64,000 bases of DNA, taken from assembly GCA_904066235.2 (NCBI GenBank), contig CAJFCV020000002.1, positions 2,852,001-2,916,000 of the forward strand. Direction: 5' to 3'. The position numbers and the translations under genes were made by a program. How positions within the stretch are numbered: the stretch's first letter is position 1; each line of letters starts with the position of its first letter. A model generated the notes under the pieces. The model did not search any database. It saw only the letters and a list, made by a program, of their open reading frames with translations, and was not told the DNA's origin. This DNA is from Bursaphelenchus xylophilus. Taxonomy: Eukaryota > Nematoda > Chromadorea > Rhabditida > Aphelenchoididae. This document shows positions 31,962 to 41,361 of the stretch, piece after piece.

Positions 31962-34868
31962 ATGCTATTACGGTGGTCGACGGTGCTACTCCTCTCGCTC
32001 TTCCTCCACACCGCCATCTCATCAACGAGTAAAAAATCGAAACGTCAAAACAACGAGCGCAGCGACAAGGTCCTACTACGCACCAAACGACAACACTGCA
32101 CTTGCCTCAATGTTCGCATCGGCACCAGCGATCAACCACCGGTGGGGCCGGGCTTTGACGCACTTGCTAGCACCTACAAATGCACCTGCAACTCGGCCGG
32201 CAACCCCATGCAGCAGCAGCGAGAGTTGCAGCAGATCTTGCAGCAGGTGGAGCCGATGAGCCGGTGTTTGTGCGGACCGGGGAGTCAGTTTGCGAGGGAG
32301 CCGGCAATGGGACCATTGTACGAGCAACTGCCCGAACAGCAACAATGGGAATGCCATTGTCAACATGGCAATGAGGTAATTACAGACCCCGAGAAGCTGG
32401 GCCAGGCCGACCAACCCCTTATTTTTAGGGGTTGGTTTCTGCAAGGCACGGCCAATTTTGTGGCTCCGCGCAGCACCTGTAGGCAAAATACTAAGAAAAG
32501 CAAATTCGCTCAAGCAATGAAAATTCCTTGATATTGCAGCTAGACATTTTATCTTGCCAAGAAGGTCGGCCAGTTCCTAGTGAAAAACTCGACCAAACCG
32601 TTAAAATTTGTAATTTTTCATGCGCCGAAAGCTCTACTACGCGTCTCCAAAAACGCATGAACCGTTCGTTGCAATTCTTATTGTCGATTGAGCTACTCAG
32701 CTATTCAGTATCCTCAATTTTCCCTTTATTTTGCATCTTTTTACTATTTGTTGGCAAAAAAGGGATCCTAACGCCAAAAACCTAACCCAATTTTTTCAGC
32801 CCATCGGTCCAGCCCCTCAATTCTTCCCATGGAATCGACCAACCGCTTCTCAGCCGTCCCCACTCATTCCAACCAGAGCGCCGCAACTTGCTCCCACTTA
32901 TCCTACATTCCCGCTACTTCCTCGCCAAGTGAGTTTAACTAATGTAACAGACATTAGAGCTAAAATTACAACAAATCTTTTTACTTCAGGACCAGCCAAT
33001 TGCCCCTCATATTGCCCCTTCTGTGTCGCCCGCGCCGTTGCCAGTAAATACCCATGCGCCGGTGGCGCCATTGCCCGTGAATCGTGACTCCCGACCATAC
33101 GACGCTCCTCCGCCGTATCCCGAACAACCCAACGGAATCAACACTCCAATCGCGCCAATCCGAAGACCAGAGCCCGCCCGGCCTCTGCCCATCGCTTCAT
33201 GCCCTTGTATGGAGGTCACCGTGAATGTAATTCGCACTGATTCACGGGGAAATCGAGTCCCAATCCGAACTCCAATGTGTTTGTGTGAGCCTGTGGCGCC
33301 AGCCGCATCAATAGCTCCGGTTGCGCCACTTAAAGAGGCGCCAGTTCTGCAACCGATTGCGCCGGTAGCTCCGGCCTTGCCCAGTCCAGTTACGTCATAT
33401 TCGGCGACAACAAATATGCTGCCGATTGTAGGGGCGCATCCTGGACAGAGTAAGAGAGTTATTGCTAAAAAGTTTAAGGGTTTCTAGTACGACGCTCAGA
33501 TTTTCTTTAAACTTTGCACACATTTTAGCCATAGGCCATACAAAGGTTCATGAAAATTTTTGCTCGCGCTTTACAGGTATAGCCCAGATATTCGGCGATC
33601 TTTCCAACCCGGGAGAGTACGCTTATTGATAAAATTTCACAAGGTTTTTTTTTTTAATTTTCACTAATTAAAAATTCAAAGAAACTTTGAGTATCAATCT
33701 ACTAGAATTTATTTATTGAACAGACATCTACGTCGTATTTTAAAAATCATATTGACCTTTTTTTGACTCTTCTCAAACCAACAAATCTTTCCATATCTTA
33801 TATATATATATGCATTATTCCTTGGTGAATTCGTGAACTAATAACTTCAAAACTACCTTGTATTCTCCCGTTGACCCCCACTTTTCCAGCCCTATTTTAC
33901 CCCGACGGTCATCTTGTCCCTCCAAACGCCCCTGTTCCCCTTGCGACGGCTTCTGCGCCTCTCCCCGTTCTTCCCGCAGCTCCCTTGTTAGTTAACGATG
34001 AACCGGTAGCACGTAAGTTTGGAGCATACTAGTCAATCCGCAAAGTCGCTGCAGTTTTTTCGGCAACGTTCACTGTGGAAAAAAATTCAGACGAGAGACG
34101 AAAAAGCTTATCGTCCGATGCAAAGGGCCACAAATTGCACATCGCAAGGCTCCAAAATCACTCCAGCGTCTTTATGAACGGACTGGTATAGAGAAATACT
34201 AGGCGGGCCAAAAAGTCTTGACATGTTTGCACAGTGCGCCGTCGTGCATGCAATTTGTCGCGCGGCGACAAGAAAAATTTACGGTGCAATGCGACACCGC
34301 ACAGTGCAAAAAAGATTGTTTTGAAAAGGGTAAACAACGCACAGTGCGTTCTTCATTCGCACCCCGCCAAAGGTTTTATCGCGCGACACCTCGTCGCGAC
34401 ACCGAATTCATGCGCCCGCACGGTACGAAAACATGTCAAGACTTTTTGGCCCGCCTAGTATTAATATTTTTGACGATTTTTTGAAATATGCTAATTTTCG
34501 CACCAAAATTTCATTTTCTTTCAGCTCCCGAGCCCCCAATTGTCCCTTGTCTGATGATTTCCATCAACGGAATCCAAGGCAAATACTGTACCTGCACCGA
34601 GAATTACCGACAATGCTCGCCGACGCAGTGCTGCAACCATAAAACCTTTAGGTCGATGAAAGTAAGCAACTAAATATATAAGCAAATAATACTATGTGCC
34701 AAAATTTGCATCGCTTTTCAGGGCAATACCACAACTTCCGAAGCGCCCTCAGCCTCAACGCCGGCCCCAACGAACTCCACAAATGCCCCATCGGCGGTCG
34801 ATTTGCTGATGGAATTCGTCGACAAATTCCGCCAACATTTGAACACCGACTCGAGCAAACAGAACTGA
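31962..34868 (+). CDS. Secreted Pro/Ala-rich protein with repeated CxC motifs, family unknown
   Basis: Six exons: 31962-32375, 32800-32928, 32990-33449, 33890-34012, 34525-34661, 34722-34868. All joins keep frame and give 469 aa. Residues 1-20 form a signal peptide (MLLRWSTVLLLSLFLHTAIS). Basic sites KSKR and RTKR (to residue 43) could be proprotein cleavage sites. Cysteines come mostly as CxC pairs: 46/48, 74/76, 102/104, 131/133, 252/254, 278/280 and 397/399, followed by a C..CC group. Between them run a Gln-rich stretch (84-130) and Pro/Ala-rich repeats such as PIAPVAPALPSP. The C-terminus (422-469) is Ser/Thr/Ala-rich, then amphipathic. This suggests an extracellular matrix, cuticle or eggshell component; that role is inferred from composition only. 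AATAAA at 34966 is a good poly(A) signal. Introns 3 and 4 contain elements of families B, D and E. Confidence 0.82.
33483..33615. repeat. Family B fragment in intron 3 of the secreted-protein gene
   Basis: CTAGTACGACGCTCAGATTT, TTTGCACACATTTTAGCC and CCCAGATATTCGGCGATC match the left part of B; the right end was not found. Confidence 0.55.
34033..34190. repeat. Family D element in intron 4 of the secreted-protein gene
   Basis: Left GTCAATCCGCAAAGTCGCTG, right CACTCCAGCGTCTTTATGAACGG. Several internal GCAC..GTGC sites have lost one base, so it is an older copy. Confidence 0.6.
34199..34458. mobile_element. Family E element with 30-bp perfect inverted ends
   Basis: TA flanks both sides (34197-34198, 34459-34460). 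The left end begins CTAGGCGGGCCAAAAAGTCT and continues TGACATGTTT; the right end is its exact inverse over 30 bp. The interior has GCACAGTGCG, GCACAGTGCAAAAA and three GTCGCG words and no coding capacity. It lies wholly in intron 4. Perfect ends imply a young insertion. Confidence 0.88.
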
Positions 34869-34965
34869 AAATTTACAATAATTTAAGACACATATATCTC
34901 AACTGTGAATACGAAATTATCATGAGCATTGTAATTATTGTAAAGAGCTACGATTTTTGTCTTGG

Positions 34966-34971
34966 AATAAA
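34966..34971 (+). other. Poly(A) signal of the secreted-protein gene
   Basis: AATAAA about 98 nt after the stop codon at 34868; a family A copy begins at 34980. Confidence 0.6.
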
Positions 34972-34979
34972 CCAAAAAT

Positions 34980-35129
34980 ATCAGTTTCTCGGAAAAATAA
35001 TGAGCGCAATGTCGCAGCGAAGATCGCATGGCAAAATGAGTTTCATCGCGGCAAATCAAATTGCTTTTCACTTCAGCGGCGTGGTTGGCGCAGCGACATT
35101 GCGCTCATTATTTTTCCGACAGACTGATA
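34980..35129. repeat. Family A1 element
   Basis: Left ATCAGTTTCTCGGAAAAATA, right CTCATTATTTTTCCGACAGACTG, A1 interior (AAGATCGCATGGCAAAATGA). Confidence 0.7.
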
Positions 35130-35155
35130 AGAGTTTGTGTGTATATATGTAGTAA

Positions 35156-35396
35156 TAGAGGTACTGCAAGTGCCACTCTCAGATTTTGATGAAAATGGTC
35201 AAAACTTGCTAGGATTGCGAATTTTTTTGCAAAATTTGGTATGAAAAGTTATATGAAATTAAAGATAATGCTTCCACAAGAAAAGTCAATTTCTTTCACG
35301 TGAAACCGGCAAAAATGCGGAACTGAAATGTCCTATTCTCGAGGTGTGTGAAAGCTTGAAACAAATATGCGCGTCGCATTTTGAGTAGTTCCCCCG
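35156..35396. repeat. Family B-related short element
   Basis: Left AGAGGTACTGCAAGTGCCACTC against right GCGTCGCATTTTGAGTAGTTC in inverted relation; 240 bp, about half of the full B length. Confidence 0.5.
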
Positions 35397-35678
35397 TATG
35401 TTGAAATTATTTCTCCGCTAAGCCCATAGACTTCAATGACGAATCTTTGTTCACACATGTACTAGCCCCGTCATAAAGTCCGTAGACTTTTTTTTTTGCT
35501 ACACCGCGGGGTGTGCTCGCAGAGAAGTGCATGTAAATAGCTAGTGCAAAGACGAGCAGCCGCGGCGCACGCAACCAAACGACTATCCCTTTCAGCACTT
35601 CGTCTACCTAGTGGACCAAATGCTTTTGTACCGGTTGAATTCAAACAAAATGTCAAACATGAATTTTGGTTTTATTTA
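35397..35678. other. Spacer without recognised gene
   Basis: Two overlapping minus frames, no domains. 35490-35545 shares GCGGGGTGTGCTCGCAGAGAA with 52840-52860 (GCGGGGTGAGCTTGCAGAAAA), so another low-copy repeat is present. Confidence 0.35.
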
Positions 35679-35908
35679 CAGTGACGGATCCAGTGTCAAA
35701 AAGTTTGCATCCGGGAAGCATTAAAAAATGCAGCAAAATGCCTCCCTCTCCAACTGAAAAAACTCCGTTTTGAAGGGCCTTTGAACCGGGCTTTTGAAAC
35801 AGGAATTTTTTCATTTTTCACTTGAAGAGGGAGGTATTTTACTGCATTTTTAATATGTCTTGGATGCAAAATGGTACGTTTTTTGCCACTGGATAAGGTT
35901 TCCTACTT
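35679..35908. repeat. Family G element
   Basis: Left CAGTGACGGATCCAGTGTCA after TA; right CCACTGGATAAGGTTTCCTACT. Internal CCTCCCTCTCCAACTGAAAA is inverted near 35825. Confidence 0.7.
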
Positions 35909-36515
35909 TACAACCAAAAAATATTTTTTCGGCTTTTTTTTTATTTTATTTTTTGACAATTACGACACTTCGTTTGGACAAAACTTACAGGGGAAGTACT
36001 CCAAGTGCGACGCTCAGATTTTCTTTGAAATTTTGCACACACGTCCGGTATGGACAAAATATCAATTCTTGAAAGTTTAAGCTCGCGCTTTGCGGGCGCC
36101 GCCGAGATATCGAACGATTTTTGCCGCCGAGAGAGCACGCTAAACGTGGAGAGCGGTCAGAGAGAAAAACGCTTTTTGGCCATAACTTTGGCAGTTTCCT
36201 GCGGGAATAATTTCTACAAAAAAAATTGATTTTTTGTAGAAACATTATCCTTTACGGTTGAAATAGGCATGAAACATTTCGTGCCGAAATTTGGCAAAAG
36301 GTCCTAAATTTTCGCCGACTTTCAACCTAAAAATCTCGATTGTTTCTGCAAAGCGCGAGCTAGGATCCTCGCATATATCTTAAGAAAATTGTTTTAAATT
36401 TGTGCCAAATTTCATCAAAATCTGAGCGTCGCACTTGGAGTACTTCCCTTGTTAGTTGCGGTTTTCTACAGTAAAATTTGGGATCTTTGGTTTGAAAGCC
36501 AATGTTCCGGTTGCA
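35909..36515. repeat. Repeat H split by a family B insertion
   Basis: H words AAATATTTTTTCGGC and CGTTTGGACAAAACTT (35912-35987) stop at the B insertion and resume as GGTTTGAAAGCCAATGTTCCGG (36490). The intact order is at 27160-27301, inverted. Confidence 0.7.
35988..36452. repeat. Family B element, full length, inserted in repeat H
   Basis: Left CAGGGGAAGTACTCCAAGTG, right CACTTGGAGTACTTCCCTTGT, with TA on both sides (35986-35987, 36453-36454). The interior matches 1402-1851 closely (CGCCGAGATATCGAACGATT, GAGAGCACGCTAAACGTGGA). Confidence 0.8.
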
Positions 36516-37291
36516 TTTTTTCCTGTTTCTAAACATTGCGTAACCTTTTTGGGCACTTCTCCTTCCAGTCTGAGATTGACGAATCTCATTTGAAATGCAT
36601 AAATTTCCGCAAACCCACACACATTTTGCGTTCTTCCTTTGACAAAGGCGTTCCTTGGTATGTTTAAACATTTTTTTAAAAAATACTTTCATAGCTCTTG
36701 CTGCACATCATATAAAAAAATTGTTGAAAATTGTTTGCAGTAGACTCTAAAATATGAAAATAAGCTTTTATGAAAATAAAAAAATGCGATTTTGCTTTTT
36801 CTCTTATGCATTTTTGGTTTTGCTATATGGCAACTTGTTATACAAGGCCATATTTTCTGCAATCCGATGACAAATTTCAAGCGTTGCTAACGAATTCTCA
36901 AGCACTGAGAAGCCGTTTTTTCCGACTTATTTGGCTACTTACTTGGCTTGAGAGAATTGCTCTTGGAATATCCGGCGCACCCTCCCAAAGCGGCTTAATT
37001 TTCAGCGCTTTGCCTTTTCTCCGGCGAACTTCCCGGGTCTTCCAAAGCTCACGGACGCTGAAGGGAAAAGGTTGTTTACTCGGTATCTTCGGGGGCTATG
37101 GGTAAAATTGGGAACACACGGAGCATTTATTGGAAATCTCCGGATATGCTTTTGCTTTTATTTTGAAGAGCCCAGAGGGCAAGGTTGATGGCTATACATT
37201 TATATTTCTTGTTATCTTTGCACCGCCGAATTAACGGTGCAGAATGTCGTGCGGAAGCGCTGAAAATTCTCAGGACTGTTGCTGCGAATAT
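36516..37291. other. Spacer; possible exon at 36770-37105
   Basis: A 111-codon plus frame (36770-37105) is moderately GC-rich in its second half (TCCGGCGCACCCTCCCAAAG), without a convincing donor, acceptor or domain. Not called as a gene. Confidence 0.25.
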
Positions 37292-37347
37292 ATCAGTCCG
37301 TCGGGAAAATAATGTGGATTTGTCGCGCCTGGGAATCGCTCATTATC
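37292..37347. repeat. Family A2 left-end fragment
   Basis: ATCAGTCCGTCGGGAAAATA then TGTGGATTTGTCGCGCC; it ends in unrelated sequence. Confidence 0.6.
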
Positions 37348-37452
37348 AATCCAAGTTCAAGTTCACTTTGAAGCTTGAACCTAAAAGTTTGACAAGTTCA
37401 CTGCTGTGCTTGTTGAGCTCTAAATAACATAAAAAATAAGCTTTATTTTATT

Positions 37453-37707
37453 TTTTAGTATTTTCATAAAGTGCTTTTACATTTGTCATCTTTTGCACAG
37501 TGAATTTTGAACCTTTTCGCACGCTTGTTGCAGCGCACAGGATGTTTTGCTCTTGTGCGCCCAAAAGAATGCTCAAGAGTCGTTTGCACTGTGGAAACTG
37601 TTCTGCAAAACCGCGAAAAAAAAGTGAAAATAAGCACTGTGCGAAACGGGGTGTTTTTGTGCATTGAGACGCGACAAAATGTTCATGCACTTATGAAAAG
37701 AGTAATA
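37453..37707. repeat. Family C inverted-repeat element
   Basis: Left TTAGTATTTTCATAAAGTGC, right GCACTTATGAAAAGAGTAAT. The interior has GCACTGTGGAAAC, GCACTGTGCGAAAC and GCGCACAGGATG. Confidence 0.6.
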
Positions 37708-38216
37708 GACATAAACAGCGTCCTCAGCAAGGGTGCGTCGATCGAAATTTTTTTCTCAATTGTGTTTGTGGCCCAAATCCTTTTTAAGAATTTTCGTTGA
37801 TATTAATTTTTTTGAAATCATATCTCGCACAACAATACCCCTTTATATAACAGCGGCTAGATATTTTCTTAAAGTACTCCATGTGCGAGGCTCAGATTTT
37901 GATGAATCTTGGCACAAATTTCAATATTTTTTTTTCGCGCTTTGCAGAAACGACTTTTAGGAAAACCGGAAAAAATAGAACATTTTTTCGCAAACTTTTA
38001 CACAAAGAATTTCACAGCAATTTCTACCTTAGAGATCAATAATTCTACAAAAAATCAATTTTTTTCGCATAGAACTGGAAAGACATGGGCGAAAAGTATT
38101 CTTCCCTCCCACCGCCCTTCATTTTTGGCGTAGTCTCTTGGCCGCAAAGCGTGTTGAATAAATCAACGGCAATGTTTCTTTTGTAAAGCAATATCTTTAA
38201 ATTTTCAGCCTCCAGA
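37708..38216. other. Family B remnant and 5' flank of the four-helix gene
   Basis: 37867-38160 has B words (GTACTCCATGTGCGAGGCTC, CTTTGCAGAAACGACT). 38201-38208 is ATTTTCAG, an acceptor 8 nt before the ATG. Confidence 0.45.
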
Positions 38217-40322
38217 ATGAACCGCTACACAGTCGGCTTGCCATGGTTAATCTTGTTCACCTTCCTACAGTTGAGTTTTATTGTCATCGCTGGATATCTG
38301 TACTCAACAGTCAATTTTGACGTTGTTTTTCGAGCTCAGGTAAGGAAACACTTTTTATTGTTAAATATATTGTTCTTATACGCATAATATATATGTTTTT
38401 TGCCTTGCTTAAAAAATTTCCAGAACTTCGAGATTGAATGTGCATTCGTACTTATCACATCGGTCCTACTTTTGTTTAATTTTCATCAAGTATGCGCGTT
38501 ACGCCGTTTTTCCATTGGGTTCTGGGAGAAGAGGACTGGAATTTTGATCATCACGCTATGTAAGCAGTGAACACACATGGCCCGGGGCAGGGACGGGTTA
38601 CGGAAATTTCGAAAAGGGCCAGGCCGGGATGACTTTTATTGGAGCCGGGCCAGGATTACTTTTTTTGGCCACCGGCCCAGGCCGGCTTTTTTTATGCGGG
38701 CCGAGAAAACTTTTACTGGGATCGGTCCGTGCTGGCTCTTCCTGTGCCGGGCCGGGCTGCTTTTTTCACTTTTCTGGGACATGGGCGACTTTTTCTGGGC
38801 CGACCCGAGCTGAATTTTTCTAAGACGGAGCCGATTTTTTTTCTGGGATTGAGGCCGGCTTCTTCTGGGACCAGTTTCTGTGGTGCCAAGCCGAACTTTT
38901 GTGAGGCCAGCCCCACCGGGTCAATTTTACTATGGACATGAATCTTGCCTTTTTAATTTTACATCTTTTCAGCCGGGTTAATGGCCATCCTGTTCCTTGT
39001 CGTCTTCTTCGCGAGACTTCTACTCTTTCCGACCGACGTAATCAACACATTTGCGCTACTTGGAAGCTCCTCATATGGGGTGATTTGGCTGGGTGCAGTC
39101 ATGCAATATTATATGGTAACTGCCGGATTCTTTCTTTTTGATGGAAGAATTTATTATATCTTTCTTTTTTCCAGATTTACGACTATGTTGACGCGATGGT
39201 GACCGCTCACAGTGATGTGGGAATTCCTTTAAGCAAAGAGGACGCCAGAGAACTTTGTCGCTTGAGAACCTATGAGTCCATGTTCATGAATGGAAAGTCA
39301 AAGCTCAGCCGGTGGATTGGAGTCAATTATTTTGCAGTAAGCCTTTTTGCCAAGTTTTTGTTTACAAGCGAAGTACCCAAAATGAGAACAACACGATAAT
39401 CTGCGATAATCTTTATCATGGTGCAGTCTTTCCATTAATTTCGAATTCTCTTGTCTCTATTTGGAGATTAAAGGGCAATATTTTGTTTAACCTTATCGCA
39501 ATTCTTGAGTTGCAGCTGCAGGGTGCTAAAGAAAATATTTTTATTTTTTGCACTGTGCAATATTTTTTTGCGTTTATTGCACCGTGCAAAAACAATACTT
39601 TTTTTGCGTCATGACCGCAGCGTGCAAAAAACTACGGAAGCCCTCTGTGGCTAATTTGTCAGACTTTACAGACTGGGCCTACCAGAAAGTGCGTGGACTT
39701 TTCTTCGCACAGTACATTTTTCGTCCTTTTGCACGTGCAATTTTGTGATTTTTTAATTGCACGGTGCAAAAGGTAAAATGCACTGTGCGGAAAATTTAAG
39801 AAAAAAGTCTGCGCACTTTATGCAACGAGTAGTAGAATATCAGTCTGTCGGGAAAATTATGTGGACTTTTGCCTTAAAATCGCCCGTCATCGCTTGCGAC
39901 GGCTGGCGGCGGTCAGATATTTTTTTACGCGAGACATTTTCATCCACATTATTTTCCCGACAGACTGATATTTCCCAAAAAAGTTTAAAAATTTCTCTTT
40001 TCAGCAAGCCGAATACTACTTCCTAATGCGAGTGGTCGACGGCCTGGAACGCTCATATTATTCGACAGATTCCGGGAAACGGGAGCTTGTGGAAATATTG
40101 GAAGGCATCAAGCTGCGGCTGAAAGCGTTCAATCTCTCCGAGATGGACTGCTACAAATTTGAGAAACTGGCGAGGAAATTTCCCCACTTGATCAGCCCCT
40201 CGAGCGACCCGTACTACGAATACGACCGCAGGGTGATTGGCAATGGCTTTTGCACCAACAGCAAGTATGCGATATTTGGAACACAAACCTTTCAGAATGG
40301 AAGAGATTACACGATTATTTGA
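38217..40322 (+). CDS. Four-helix membrane protein, family unknown
   Basis: Five exons: 38217-38339, 38424-38559, 38973-39115, 39175-39336, 40005-40322. All joins keep frame and give 293 aa. Hydrophobic segments are at about 8-30 (LPWLILFTFLQLSFIVIAGY), 46-64, 80-105 (with AILFLVVFFARLLLF) and 113-133. The last 160 residues are soluble and charged (LSKEDARELCRLRTYESMF, GKRELVEILEGIKLRLKAF) and end GRDYTII. The layout suggests four helices with a cytoplasmic tail; I do not recognise the family and do not infer a function. The ATG follows an ATTTTCAG acceptor by 8 nt, suggesting a spliced leader. AATAAA at 40418 is a likely poly(A) signal. Intron 2 carries a GC-rich minisatellite; intron 4 holds family C and A2 elements. 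Confidence 0.82.
38575..38935. repeat. GC-rich minisatellite in intron 2 of the four-helix gene
   Basis: Imperfect 30-45 bp units of a GGGCCRGGCCGGG core plus TTTTTCTGGGA or similar linker. It reads open in several frames and mimics coding sequence, but proper splice sites on either side exclude it. Confidence 0.7.
39672..39833. repeat. Family C-like element in intron 4 of the four-helix gene
   Basis: Left CCAGAAAGTGCGTGGACTTT, right AAAGTCTGCGCACTTTATGC. The interior has GCACGTGCAA, GCACGGTGCAAAAG and GCACTGTGCGGA. Confidence 0.6.
39839..39970. repeat. Family A2 element in intron 4 of the four-helix gene
   Basis: Left ATCAGTCTGTCGGGAAAATT then TGTGG, interior CGACGGCTGGCGGCGG, right CCACATTATTTTCCCGACAGACTG. 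Its right end is about 35 nt before the last exon. Confidence 0.75.
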
Positions 40323-40721
40323 AGGAAATACAGAGGATAATTCTGTGCAATGTGTGCAAGAAATTATTGTACAATAGAAATTGCTGGTTATGTTAGGAAT
40401 CCTGTTTATTTTCAATCAATAAATTATAGTTCACATAGAAATATCAGGAATTTTCATTGAGATGACTGCAGTTAAAAGTGGTTTTTATAGCCTTCAAATA
40501 TTAAGGGATTAACAGAAATGGGATATTTACAACGAATCATCGGCCAAAGCGGAAGAGCCGTTTGAGGGCTCCCGGCTTCTTGGAGGGCTGGCCGTTTCTG
40601 AAAATCATCAATAAATTTTTAGAAAGACAAATAAAACCAAAAATTTTCAGCAAAATGGCAACGACAAAGTTGAAGATTGCTTATATCGCGATAAAATTTC
40701 CATGCACTTTATGAAAAAATG
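40323..40721. other. 3' flank of the four-helix gene
   Basis: Contains AATAAA (40418-40423) and a family C end fragment CCATGCACTTTATG near 40700. No exon. Confidence 0.45.
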
Positions 40722-40870
40722 AGTTTGTCGGGAAAATAATGAGCCTCCCGTCGCATCGAAAATCGCATCGCCGCAGAGAAAATGAATTGTGTCGGCAAAA
40801 TCAAATTGCTTTTCACTTCAGCGACGTGATTATCGAAGCGAAATTTGTTCATTATTTTTCCGACAGGCTG
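40722..40870. repeat. Family A1 element
   Basis: Left GTTTGTCGGGAAAATAATGAG, right CATTATTTTTCCGACAGGCTG, A1 interior (AAAATCGCATCGCCGCAGAG). Confidence 0.7.
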
Positions 40871-41120
40871 GTCCGTTCGCAAAGTTTTTTTTCGACCGCC
40901 GACCAAAAAAACTAGGCTGGCAAATCTGGTGAGTCGCCGCCCCAGCACATGAAAAATTCATACTTTGCACCGTGAATTTGAAATTTTGCACTGTGTAATC
41001 GAATGTCGCACCGGGAGCAACTTCGGTTTGTCGCATGCACAGTGCATAATGTTCGTAAAGCCCGCACTGTTCGAAAAAAATGCAAAAAGATAAATCCGCA
41101 GTCCGTCGAAAAAACATGTA
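40871..41120. other. GCACNGTGC-rich spacer
   Basis: GCACCGTGAATTT, GCACTGTGTAATC and GCACAGTGCATAA lie at 40970-41050, related to D interiors but without clear ends. Confidence 0.4.
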
Positions 41121-41264
41121 CCAGTCTGTCGGGAAAATAATGGGCACTATGTCGCATCGCCGATCGCGTCGCTGAAGTGAAAAGAAATCCGATTTTTACA
41201 ATTCATTTTCTCAATGCGATTTTCGATGCGACAGAGTGATCATTATTTTCCCGACAAACTGATA
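41121..41264. repeat. Family A1 element, reverse orientation
   Basis: Left CCAGTCTGTCGGGAAAATAATG, right CATTATTTTCCCGACAAACTGATA. The interior is partly deleted. It ends about 70 nt from the PLC poly(A) signal. Confidence 0.7.
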
Positions 41265-41332
41265 CCATGTTTTTCACAGAGCTACGACGTTCTTTTACTA
41301 TGATATAATACTAAAAAATTAATTCTAAAAAT

Positions 41333-41338
41333 TTTATT
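41333..41338 (-). other. Poly(A) signal of the PLC-gamma gene
   Basis: AATAAA on the minus strand about 24 nt beyond the stop at 41362, giving a very short 3' UTR. Confidence 0.5.
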
Positions 41339-41361
41339 TTATAAATACTTTAAAAAATGAC

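Noticed and set aside
38577..38941. Three overlapping plus frames with RAGPGRD-like peptides
   Set aside because: They translate the GC-rich minisatellite in intron 2; the flanking donor and acceptor splice it out in frame.
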